A stretch of DNA of 64,000 bases, taken from the NCBI RefSeq assembly GCF_900186615.1, contig NZ_LT896588.1:87178-151177 (forward strand), read 5' to 3'. The position numbers and the translations under genes are program-made. This document shows, in pieces, positions 44,897 to 53,190 of this stretch (positions are counted from its first letter, which is position 1; every line of letters starts with the position of its first letter). The notes beneath the pieces were generated by a model that worked only from the letters and a program-made list of their open reading frames with translations, did no database searches and was not told where the DNA came from. The stretch is from Parabacteroides bouchesdurhonensis. GTDB lineage: Bacteria > Bacteroidota > Bacteroidia > Bacteroidales > Tannerellaceae.

Positions 44897-44902
44897 AGTA
44901 AG

Positions 44903-47341
44903 ATGAAAGTATTAAAATTCGGCGGAACATCCGTAGGTTCCGTAGATAGTATTTTAAATGTAAAGAAAATTGTTGAGGCTATAGACGAGCCGGTAATCGT
45001 AGTCGTATCCGCATTAGGCGGCATCACCGACAAATTGCTGAGTACGTCAGCTCTGGCAGCTAAAGGGGATGTTGCTTACGAACGCGAATTGTCTGAAATC
45101 ATAGCCCGGCATTTAGACGTTGTAGAAGGTGTTATTGCAGACCCGGCATTACGTAATGAAGTGCAAAAGAAGGTAATGACTTTACTGGACGAGCTGGCTA
45201 ATATCTATAAAGGCGTATACCTTATCAAAGATCTGTCTGCAAAAACCTGCGATACCATAGTAAGCTATGGCGAACGTTTGTCTTCCCAGATTGTAGCGAA
45301 CGTCATTAACGACACCCAATTATTCGATTCTAGAAAATTCATTAAAACCGTTAAGCAATTCAACAAACATATTGTAGACTTTGAATTGACTAACCAATTA
45401 ATAAAAGAAACATTCAACCCACTGCCGAAAGTATCTTTAGTACCCGGTTTCATATCTACCAGCAAAGAAGGTGAAGTAACCAATCTGGGACGCGGAGGAT
45501 CGGATTATACCGCCTCCATACTTGCGACAGCCCTGGATGCGAACGTACTGGAAATCTGGACGGATGTAGATGGCTTCATGACGGCAGATCCACGCATAAT
45601 AGGATCGGCCTATGTCATCGACCGGTTAAGTTTTACCGAAGCAATGGAATTATGTAACTTCGGGGCAAAAGTTATTTATCCGCCTACGATTTATCCGGTT
45701 TATCATAAGAACATTCCTATACGTATCCTGAATACATTCAACCCTACTGCTCCGGGAACTTATATCTCCAAAGAGAAAGTAAAGGATAGCAGCAAGGCCA
45801 TCATTAAAGGTATATCTTCCATCAACGACACTTGCCTGATTACCGTACAAGGTTTGGGCATGGTAGGCGTTATAGGGGTAAACTACCGTATATTCAAGAC
45901 GTTGGCAAAGAACGGCATCAGCGTGTTTATGGTATCGCAGGCAAGTTCTGAAAACAATACCACCTTTGCCGTACGAAACGCAGACGCAGACCTGGCTGTA
46001 AAAGTACTGGACGAGGAGTTTGCCTTGGAACGCGCGCAGGGAGATATGAGCGACACGGTAGCCGAAAAAGACCTGGCTACTGTAGCTATCGTTGGAGAAA
46101 ACATGAAACGTACTCCGGGTATTGCCGGAAAGCTGTTCGGTACTTTAGGACGTGCGGGTATCAGTGTTATAGCTTGCGCACAGGGAGCTTCGGAAACGAA
46201 CATATCCTTTGTCATCAAGTTGAAATATCTGCGTAAGGCTTTGAACTCCATTCACGATTCTTTTTTCCTGTCCGAATACAAGGTACTGAACCTTTTTATA
46301 GCAGGAGTAGGTACAGTAGGCGGTAACCTGCTGGAACAGATTCGTATCCAGCAACCGAAATTAATGGAACAAAACGGATTGAAATTAAATGTCGTAGCGA
46401 TATCAAACTCCAGGCATGCGCTTTTCTGCCGTGAAGGATTGAATCTTGAGAACTGCATAGAAGAGCTGAAAGAGAAGGGCGAGCCAAGCGATCCGGAACA
46501 TCTTCGGGACGAAATATTGAAGATGAATATCTTTAATTCCGTATTTGTAGACTGTACTGCCAGCCCTAAGATTGCCGCTTTATATGAGACATTGCTAAAC
46601 AACAACATATCTGTTGTAGCGGCCAACAAGGAAGCCGCGTCTTCTTCATTCGACAATTATAACACGCTGAAAGAAACGGCTCGTCACAGAGGTGTCAAGT
46701 TTCTCTTTGAAACAAACGTCGGAGCGGGTTTGCCTATCATCAATACAATGAATGACTTGATAAACAGCGGAGACCATATTCTAAAGCTCGAAGCGGTTTT
46801 ATCCGGCACATTAAATTATATCTTCAATACCATAAGCGCCGACATTCCTTTCAGCCGGGCAATCCGGATGGCAAAAGAAGCCGGTTACGCAGAACCTGAT
46901 CCGCGTATTGACTTGAGCGGTAAAGACGTAATACGCAAACTGGTTATCTTAGCCCGCGAAGCCGGATACAAGGTAGAGCAATCGGATGTGAAGCGTCTTT
47001 TATTCATCCCCGAAAAGTACTTTAACGGTTCTTTAGATGATTTCTGGGAAAATATAAACGAAGTAGATGCCGGATTTGAAGCCAAACGTCAGCAATTGGA
47101 ATCTGAGGATAAACGAATCCGTTTCGTTGCCAAAATGGAGCAGGGTGCTTGCGAAGTGGGACTGAAAGAAGTAGATGCGCACCACCCGTTCTACGAACTG
47201 GAAGGAAGCAATAACATAATCATGATCTCAACCGAAAGATATCATGAATACCCAATGATCATTAAAGGATATGGAGCGGGAGCGGATGTAACGGCAGCCG
47301 GAGTTTTTGCAGACATTATCTCCATAGCGAACATACGATAA
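44903..47341 (+). CDS. thrA: bifunctional aspartate kinase / homoserine dehydrogenase
   Basis: An 812-residue fusion. The aspartokinase domain (about 1-290) starts MKVLKFGGTSVGS and includes the VVVSALGGITDKL and GRGGSDYTASILA motifs. Two ACT domains (about 310-450, ITVQGLGMVGVIGV and VAIVGENM) give feedback control. Homoserine dehydrogenase follows, with nucleotide motif FIAGVGTVGGNLLEQI and EAVLSGTLNYIFN. It carries the first and third steps from aspartate to threonine. I use the ATG at 44903, since the open frame back to 44858 only translates the heptamer repeat. Confidence 0.96.
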   Translation: MKVLKFGGTSVGSVDSILNVKKIVEAIDEPVIVVVSALGGITDKLLSTSALAAKGDVAYERELSEIIARHLDVVEGVIADPALRNEVQKKVMTLLDELANIYKGVYLIKDLSAKTCDTIVSYGERLSSQIVANVINDTQLFDSRKFIKTVKQFNKHIVDFELTNQLIKETFNPLPKVSLVPGFISTSKEGEVTNLGRGGSDYTASILATALDANVLEIWTDVDGFMTADPRIIGSAYVIDRLSFTEAMELCNFGAKVIYPPTIYPVYHKNIPIRILNTFNPTAPGTYISKEKVKDSSKAIIKGISSINDTCLITVQGLGMVGVIGVNYRIFKTLAKNGISVFMVSQASSENNTTFAVRNADADLAVKVLDEEFALERAQGDMSDTVAEKDLATVAIVGENMKRTPGIAGKLFGTLGRAGISVIACAQGASETNISFVIKLKYLRKALNSIHDSFFLSEYKVLNLFIAGVGTVGGNLLEQIRIQQPKLMEQNGLKLNVVAISNSRHALFCREGLNLENCIEELKEKGEPSDPEHLRDEILKMNIFNSVFVDCTASPKIAALYETLLNNNISVVAANKEAASSSFDNYNTLKETARHRGVKFLFETNVGAGLPIINTMNDLINSGDHILKLEAVLSGTLNYIFNTISADIPFSRAIRMAKEAGYAEPDPRIDLSGKDVIRKLVILAREAGYKVEQSDVKRLLFIPEKYFNGSLDDFWENINEVDAGFEAKRQQLESEDKRIRFVAKMEQGACEVGLKEVDAHHPFYELEGSNNIIMISTERYHEYPMIIKGYGAGADVTAAGVFADIISIANIR

Positions 47342-47356
47342 TAAAGAATTAAAAGA

Positions 47357-48565
47357 ATGAAACATATTATCATCCTTGGAGATGGAATGGCAGATGAGCC
47401 TATCGAAGCATTGGGAGGTAAAACTCCGATGCAATACGCCCATACTCCTTATATGGATAAACTGGCGGAACTGGGAGTTACCGGGCGCTTGAAAACCGTA
47501 GCAGACGGTTTTCATCCGGGCAGCGAGGTTGCAAATATGGCCGTATTGGGATACGACTTGCCTAAAGTATATGAAGGTCGCGGCGTATTGGAAGCCGCCA
47601 GTATCGGCGTAACTCTTCAACCCGGAGAAATGGCGATGAGATGCAACCTTATCTGTATTGAAGGTGAGATACTGAAAAATCACTCATCCGGACATATCTC
47701 CACGGAAGAGGCGGACGAACTGATAAAGTACCTCAATGAGAAACTGGGGTCTGATCGCGTTAAATTCCATACAGGTGTTTCTTACCGTCACCTGCTGGTT
47801 ATTAAGGGAGGCGATAAAAGGTTGGACTGTACGCCTCCTCATGATGTACCGCTACATCCTTTCAGACCTTTGTTAGTAAAGCCGGAAGTTCCGGAAGCCG
47901 AAGAAACGGCTGCACTGTTAAACGATCTCATTTTGAAATCTCAAGAGATATTGATGGAGCATCCGGTAAACAAAAAACGTATTGCCGAAGGGAAAGATCC
48001 GGCAAACAGTATCTGGCCCTGGTCGCCGGGATATCGTCCGGCCATGCAGACCATGAAAGAAATGTACGGCTTCAATCAAGGTGCTGTTATCTCCGCTGTA
48101 GACTTAATCAGAGGTATCGGCGTATATGCAGGATTGGAAGTCATCCATGTAGAAGGCGCTACCGGTTTATATGATACAAACTACGAAGGCAAGGCACAAG
48201 CGGCGCTCGACGCTTTAAAAACGAAAGATTTCGTCTACCTTCATATTGAAGCCAGTGACGAGGCCGGGCATGAAGGAGACGTTCAACTGAAAGTAAAAAC
48301 AATAGAAAACCTGGATAACCGTGCCGTACGTATTATTTATGAGGAGCTGCAAAAGTGGAACGAGCCTGTAGGCATTGCCATATTACCGGATCATCCTACC
48401 CCTTGCGCTATCCGTACGCATACAAACAGTCCGGTTCCTTTCGTTATATATAAGCCCGGACAAACACCGGACAGTGTAACCCGGTTTGATGAATTTTCCG
48501 TTATGAACGGGAAATATGGCGTTCTGGAAAAAGACGAATTCATAAAAGAATTTCTAAAAGATTAA
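47357..48565 (+). CDS. phosphoglycerate-mutase-like (ApgM/alkaline phosphatase superfamily) protein, probable homoserine kinase
   Basis: A 402-residue protein of the archaeal-type cofactor-independent phosphoglycerate mutase family. It starts KHIIILGDGMADEPIEALGGKTPMQYAHTPYMD. Metal-site motifs are GSEVANMAVLGYD, with the Ser nucleophile position, and later HIEASDEAGHEGD and LPDHPTP. It sits between thrA (15 bp) and thrC (6 bp), exactly where homoserine kinase is expected, and no GHMP-type thrB is present. I recall genetic work in Bacteroides assigning homoserine kinase to this family (not verified here). Function is therefore inferred from context; glycolytic mutase activity is the alternative. 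Confidence 0.85.
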   Translation: MKHIIILGDGMADEPIEALGGKTPMQYAHTPYMDKLAELGVTGRLKTVADGFHPGSEVANMAVLGYDLPKVYEGRGVLEAASIGVTLQPGEMAMRCNLICIEGEILKNHSSGHISTEEADELIKYLNEKLGSDRVKFHTGVSYRHLLVIKGGDKRLDCTPPHDVPLHPFRPLLVKPEVPEAEETAALLNDLILKSQEILMEHPVNKKRIAEGKDPANSIWPWSPGYRPAMQTMKEMYGFNQGAVISAVDLIRGIGVYAGLEVIHVEGATGLYDTNYEGKAQAALDALKTKDFVYLHIEASDEAGHEGDVQLKVKTIENLDNRAVRIIYEELQKWNEPVGIAILPDHPTPCAIRTHTNSPVPFVIYKPGQTPDSVTRFDEFSVMNGKYGVLEKDEFIKEFLKD

Positions 48566-48571
48566 ATTATT

Positions 48572-49885
48572 ATGAAATATTACAGCACAAACAAACAAGC
48601 CCCTCTCGCAACGCTTGAGGATGCCGTTGTAAAAGGCTTAGCCGGCGACAAGGGCTTGTATATGCCCGAATCTATCCCTTCGCTTAGTGAAGGAACGATC
48701 AACGATATGAAAAACAGATCCTTCCATGAGATCGCATGTACCGTTGCACAAGCATTCTTCGGGGATGATATTGAACCGGAAACTTTACATGAAATCGTAA
48801 AAGACACTTTATCATTTGACACTCCGGTTGTTGAAGTAGATGACAATATTTACAGCCTCGAATTATTCCATGGTCCTACACTGGCATTCAAAGATGTAGG
48901 CGCCCGATTCATGGCCCGTTTGTTGGGTTACTTTATTAAGAAGGAAGGGCTGAAACAGGTTAATGTTCTGGTTGCCACTTCGGGAGATACGGGAAGCGCC
49001 GTTGCGAACGGATTTCTGGGTGTGCCGGGAATACATGTATATGTACTTTATCCCAAGGGAAAAGTCAGTCCTATCCAGGAATGTCAGTTCACTACATTAG
49101 GGCAGAATATTACTGCGCTCGAGATAGACGGAAACTTTGATGATTGCCAGGCGTTGGTTAAATCCGCTTTCATGAATACGGAGCTAAACAATCACATGAA
49201 GCTGACATCAGCCAATTCTATCAATGTAGCCCGTTTCCTTCCACAGTCATTCTATTATTTCAATGCCTACGCACAATTAGACAGAATGGGCAAAGCCGGT
49301 GAACTGGTAGTAAGCGTTCCGAGCGGTAATTTCGGGAACATTACAGCCGGACTATTCGCTCATCGAATGGGACTTCCTGTCAAACGATTCATTGCGGCCA
49401 ACAACCGCAACGATGTTTTCCTTGATTATCTGGAAACCGGCAAATATACGCCACGTCCATCTATAGCCACCATTGCAAACGCGATGGATGTAGGTGATCC
49501 AAGTAACTTCGCTCGTATTCAGGATATGTTTGGTATTTATGGCGATCCGCATAAAGCGATTTGTGAACTTATCTCCGGATACCGTTTTACAGATGAAGAG
49601 ATTGCTTTTACAATCAAACGTGTTTACAATGAATGCGGATACCTGCTAGACCCTCACGGCGCATGTGGTTACCAGGCATTAATACAGAACACTCTGGATA
49701 AAGAGGAAACCGGGTTATTCCTTGAAACGGCTCATCCTGCCAAATTCAAAGGGACAGTAGATAAAATTCTGGATACGGACATTGAAATTCCTGCCAAGCT
49801 AAAAGCTTTTATGCAAGGTAAAAAGCAAAGCGTAGAGTTAAGCAAAGACTTTGCCGACTTTAAGGCTTACTTGCTGGCACAATAA
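48572..49885 (+). CDS. thrC: threonine synthase
   Basis: A 437-residue PLP enzyme. It starts MKYYSTNKQAPLATLEDAVVKGLAGDKGLYMPE. The PLP lysine is in FHGPTLAFKDVGARFMARLL and the phosphate-binding loop in VATSGDTGSAVANGF. A second motif is VSVPSGNFGNITAG. It converts O-phosphohomoserine to threonine, so a phosphorylating enzyme must exist upstream, which supports the kinase role proposed for the preceding gene. It is last in the thr operon. A GC-rich hairpin (TTGCGGG/CCCGCAA, 49890-49908) without a T-run follows. Confidence 0.96.
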   Translation: MKYYSTNKQAPLATLEDAVVKGLAGDKGLYMPESIPSLSEGTINDMKNRSFHEIACTVAQAFFGDDIEPETLHEIVKDTLSFDTPVVEVDDNIYSLELFHGPTLAFKDVGARFMARLLGYFIKKEGLKQVNVLVATSGDTGSAVANGFLGVPGIHVYVLYPKGKVSPIQECQFTTLGQNITALEIDGNFDDCQALVKSAFMNTELNNHMKLTSANSINVARFLPQSFYYFNAYAQLDRMGKAGELVVSVPSGNFGNITAGLFAHRMGLPVKRFIAANNRNDVFLDYLETGKYTPRPSIATIANAMDVGDPSNFARIQDMFGIYGDPHKAICELISGYRFTDEEIAFTIKRVYNECGYLLDPHGACGYQALIQNTLDKEETGLFLETAHPAKFKGTVDKILDTDIEIPAKLKAFMQGKKQSVELSKDFADFKAYLLAQ

Positions 49886-49968
49886 CAGATTGCGGGGTAA
49901 GCCCGCAAGGACAGGAAGAGACAGGCAAAAAACAGTAGTAACGAATGGATGAATCGCAATAAATCTAT

Positions 49969-49976
49969 TATATTTG
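49969..49976 (+). promoter_or_regulatory. candidate -7 box for the GH43 gene
   Basis: TATATTTG, an exact match, 26 bp before the ATG. Confidence 0.5.
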
Positions 49977-50001
49977 TTTCGTTTTTAAATCAATTCAGAC
50001 C

Positions 50002-51534
50002 ATGAAAAAGACTATTTTTACAATTGCCTGCTCTTTGGCATGTATATGCGGCATGCACGGACAACCGAAAGGATTCTTTAATAATCCCGTAATCGGCGGA
50101 GACGTTGCAGATCCGTCTATTATACGAATAGGAGAAACGTATTATGCCACCGGAACTTCTTCCGAATGGGCACCTTTTTATCCTGTATTTACTTCTACTG
50201 ACCTGGTAAACTGGAAACAGACAGGGCATATCTTCAACAAACAACCCGAATGGACTTTATCCTCTTTCTGGGCTCCGGAATTGTTCTATCACAACAATAA
50301 GGTATATGCCTATTACACGGCACGCAACCTGAACGGTATTTCATACATCGGAGTAGCTACATCAGACAATCCTACTGAAGAATTTACGGATCATGGCGTA
50401 TTGGTAGAATTTGGGAAAGAAGCCATTGACGCTTTCGTCTTTTATGACAACGGAGAATTATACATCTCATGGAAAGCATACGGATTGGACAATCGTCCCA
50501 TTGAACTGCTTTGCAGTAAACTCTCTGCCGATGGCCTGCATCTGGAAGGTGAGATTTTCACCCTGCTGCGAGATGATGAACGTATCGGTATGGAAGGGCA
50601 ATGTCATTTCAAGAAAGGAGATTACTACTATATCGTCTACTCCACCAATAGCTGTTGCGGTCCGCAAAGTGACTACCAAGTAGCTGTAGCCCGTGCCAAA
50701 TCATTAAAAGGGCCATACGAAAAGTATGAAGGCAATCCGACCCTTCACGGAGGAGGCGATATACAATCGTGTGGACATGGAACTATGACAACGACACCCG
50801 ACGGACGTATGTTTTATCTCTGTCATGCTTACCTGACTGACGGTAATTTCTATGCCGGACGCCAGCCTGTTTTACAAGAAATGATCATAGGTGATGATGA
50901 TTGGGTACATTTTAAAACCGGTGAAACAGCACAAATACAGCAGCCTGTGCCTTTCGCCGGAACTGAACAAAAACAGGCAGCTATATTCAAGGATACTTTC
51001 AAAGATAAGAAACTCAAGGCGGAATGGTCGTGGAACTATCCGTATGCAAATGTCTGTACAAAGACCGGCAACGGTAAACTAACGCTGAGCGGCCTCATGA
51101 AAGAAAACAACAAAAACGGCTCTGCTCTCTGCCTTCGTTCCATAAAGAAAGATTACGAATTTGAGACGCAAATTATCAACCATAACAACAGTCTGAAAGG
51201 TCTTACCCTTTATGGAGACGACAAAACGCTTGTGGCTTTCGGCTGCAAAGACGATAAACTATTAATCAAAGAAATAATAGACGGGAAGGAAAACATCGTT
51301 GGTGAAATATCAATTCCGGTTTCATCACCTTATCTGAAAATAGAAGTAAACGAGGGAACTCAATGTTCTTTCCTTTGGAGTAAAGACGGCAAGAAATGGA
51401 ATTTAGTTGACGGCATCACTCCTAAACGGGATTATAGTAAACAGGTACGTTGGGACAGAGTAGCACGGCCCGGATTGATTCATTGCGGAGTTCAGGAACA
51501 ACCTGCCGAATTCAGTTATTTCAGCTATTATTGA
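50002..51534 (+). CDS. glycoside hydrolase family 43 protein (secreted)
   Basis: A 510-residue protein with a signal peptide (about 1-20, CICGMHGQ). The five-bladed propeller (about 28-310) shows the three GH43 acidic residues in context: the base Asp in GGDVADPSIIRIG, the pKa-modulating Asp in EAIDAFVFYD, and the acid Glu in GMEGQCHF. The C-terminal jelly roll (about 330-510, FKDTFKDKKLKAEWSWNYPY) resembles a DUF1349/GH43 C-domain. GH43 enzymes cleave arabinose- or xylose-containing glycans. No polysaccharide-utilisation genes surround it, so the substrate is undefined. Confidence 0.9.
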   Translation: MKKTIFTIACSLACICGMHGQPKGFFNNPVIGGDVADPSIIRIGETYYATGTSSEWAPFYPVFTSTDLVNWKQTGHIFNKQPEWTLSSFWAPELFYHNNKVYAYYTARNLNGISYIGVATSDNPTEEFTDHGVLVEFGKEAIDAFVFYDNGELYISWKAYGLDNRPIELLCSKLSADGLHLEGEIFTLLRDDERIGMEGQCHFKKGDYYYIVYSTNSCCGPQSDYQVAVARAKSLKGPYEKYEGNPTLHGGGDIQSCGHGTMTTTPDGRMFYLCHAYLTDGNFYAGRQPVLQEMIIGDDDWVHFKTGETAQIQQPVPFAGTEQKQAAIFKDTFKDKKLKAEWSWNYPYANVCTKTGNGKLTLSGLMKENNKNGSALCLRSIKKDYEFETQIINHNNSLKGLTLYGDDKTLVAFGCKDDKLLIKEIIDGKENIVGEISIPVSSPYLKIEVNEGTQCSFLWSKDGKKWNLVDGITPKRDYSKQVRWDRVARPGLIHCGVQEQPAEFSYFSYY

Positions 51535-51540
51535 TAAAAC

Positions 51541-51568
51541 GGGGCACAGGGATTTCTCCTGTTGCCCC
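51541..51568. terminator. terminator between convergent GH43 and DUF695 genes
   Basis: GGGGCACAGG pairs with CCTGTTGCCCC (one bulged base) just after the GH43 stop, in a convergent gap. Confidence 0.65.
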
Positions 51569-51590
51569 TCCCAATTAGAATCCCGGCATT

Positions 51591-52028
51591 TCAGTCTACC
51601 GTCCACGCTTTCATCTCGTACATATCCTTATATTCCTCCCACTCCGTATCTACTTCCGTATAAATAGAGATCGGCAACAATTCAAATGAGGCCAGAGCTT
51701 CATTCAAGCGTTCGCCAAAGACACGTACTGTACGTGTATAGAAGACCCATACTTTTTCACCACCACCGGTATAAATACCGGTCATGATAGAAAGTTTGTC
51801 TTTCTCCATCGCTTTCTGCAAAACAGCCTGCATCGCTTCCATCCTTCCGGCTGTTTCTTCCGAAGGCATGCCCAAGCGGTCAGGTTCATACTTCCAGGTA
51901 ATTTCAGCCCGTTCCTTGAATTTGCCGGATTGAATAAACTCGGTAAGTTCATCACGTCCATTGACAGTTACCATTTGTCCCGATTCATTTTCCGACAGAG
52001 CGGTAAACCACTGATTGCTTAGTCTCAT
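51591..52028 (-). CDS. DUF695-like protein
   Basis: A 145-residue cytoplasmic protein with no signal peptide or membrane helix. Its shape (start NQWFTALSENESGQMVTVNGR, middle ITWKYEPDRLGMPSEETAGRMEAM, then GGGEKVWVFYTRTVRVFGERLNEAL) resembles the DUF695 family of small alpha/beta proteins of unknown function. It lies 47 bp downstream of the BASS-fold transporter on the same strand, so co-transcription is possible. The family call is from memory of the W..Y.P and E...R pattern and is moderately confident. Confidence 0.72.
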   Translation of the reverse strand: MRLSNQWFTALSENESGQMVTVNGRDELTEFIQSGKFKERAEITWKYEPDRLGMPSEETAGRMEAMQAVLQKAMEKDKLSIMTGIYTGGGEKVWVFYTRTVRVFGERLNEALASFELLPISIYTEVDTEWEEYKDMYEMKAWTVD

Positions 52029-52075
52029 ATTTTTTATTTTTTAGAATGCTAAATATACACTCATCTATTTATAGT

Positions 52076-53032
52076 TTAAATCATTTCACTCTCTTTCTTT
52101 CTCTTTTTCCACAACTGATAGCTATTAAACAAATTTTGCCATACGACGTACGATCCCGGGCCAACCGAAGAAAGCGGATCGAGGTAGGTATAAGCCATCC
52201 AAATAGCGAGAACCGTATTTTTCTGTCCCAGAGCCTGGCCGGCACTGATACGGTCTTTATAAATCGTTCCGACTTTTTTACCCAGAAAGAATTGCACGGC
52301 GCAGGCGACGAATCCACCCAGGGCGATCATCACTTCCACAAATACCGGCGCATCACTATTGACAAGCGACTTCGTGGTCTGTGCCATCACGATTGCCAAG
52401 GCTACGCCCCAGAGATAAAAGGCCAGATCGTGGAAACCGATCAAGATATGGAGAAGTTTCGGAAAAACGTAGCGAAGCAATAAAGCCAGAAAAAAAGGGC
52501 AAAGCAACAACGGAAAGACTTTGCTCAAAATAGTCAGGAAGGCCGTAAAGAAAGTCACACTCGTATGAGGCTCAACTAAGGGGAACAACAATGGGACGGC
52601 CACAGCTGCCAGTATATTAGACAACAAAGTATAGGTCGTTAAACTGGATGTGCTCCCTCCTAATTTCCCGGTAATCACGGCTGCCGCTGTCGCTGTAGGA
52701 CAGATCAGGCAAACCATCGCCCCTTCAAAAACTTCTTTATAGGCACCTCCCATCCGGATGAAGATTAATAGAGCGGCTAAGGCCGTTGCGGAAACCGCCT
52801 GAAATAACAGCAACCACCCATGCCAGGGAGAAGGCAATAATTCACGCGGGGTAATTTTACAAAAAGTAAGCAATAATTGCGCAAAGATAAGGAAAGGGGT
52901 AAGATACGCAATTAAGGTGTTCATAAACGGTTTTGTCGGCTCCAGGAATGAGAAGTTGGCAAACATAAAATAACCGCATATACCGGCCAACATGGCAACA
53001 GGCAATGTCCAGTTCTTCAGAAAATTCAACAT
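52076..53032 (-). CDS. BASS-fold (bile acid:sodium symporter-like) transporter
   Basis: A 318-residue protein with about nine or ten membrane helices. Conserved features are the crossover region VCLICPTATAAAVITGKLGGSTSSLTTYTLLSN (about 118-150) and, near the C-terminus, SAGQALGQKNTVLAIWMAYTYL with the Gln-Lys-Asn-Thr helix break typical of the fold. Related proteins carry organic anions with Na+. The substrate is unknown. It lies on the minus strand upstream of the DUF695 gene. Confidence 0.85.
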   Translation of the reverse strand: MLNFLKNWTLPVAMLAGICGYFMFANFSFLEPTKPFMNTLIAYLTPFLIFAQLLLTFCKITPRELLPSPWHGWLLLFQAVSATALAALLIFIRMGGAYKEVFEGAMVCLICPTATAAAVITGKLGGSTSSLTTYTLLSNILAAVAVPLLFPLVEPHTSVTFFTAFLTILSKVFPLLLCPFFLALLLRYVFPKLLHILIGFHDLAFYLWGVALAIVMAQTTKSLVNSDAPVFVEVMIALGGFVACAVQFFLGKKVGTIYKDRISAGQALGQKNTVLAIWMAYTYLDPLSSVGPGSYVVWQNLFNSYQLWKKRKKESEMI

Positions 53033-53107
53033 ATTACCTATCCTTTTTTATTCGGGTGCAAAGTAACAGTATATAAAGGAGAGAGACAAATATTTAAAGA
53101 CAATAAA

Positions 53108-53149
53108 AATGGGTTTTAACTACTTGTTTCCTTGTAGCTAAAACCCATT
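53108..53149 (-). terminator. terminator downstream of the NagB/PIG-L gene
   Basis: AATGGGTTTTA (53108-53118) pairs with TAAAACCCATT (53139-53149), extended by ACTAC/GTAG inside. It is placed to end minus-strand transcription of the NagB/PIG-L gene. Confidence 0.7.
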
Positions 53150-53190
53150 ATTGCCATGTATTTATATTCACTTCTGTGAATAAAATAATC

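Noticed and set aside
44858-44902. Longer thrA start at 44858
   Set aside because: The added residues are encoded by the tandem CAACTNT repeat; the kinase domain begins at the ATG at 44903.
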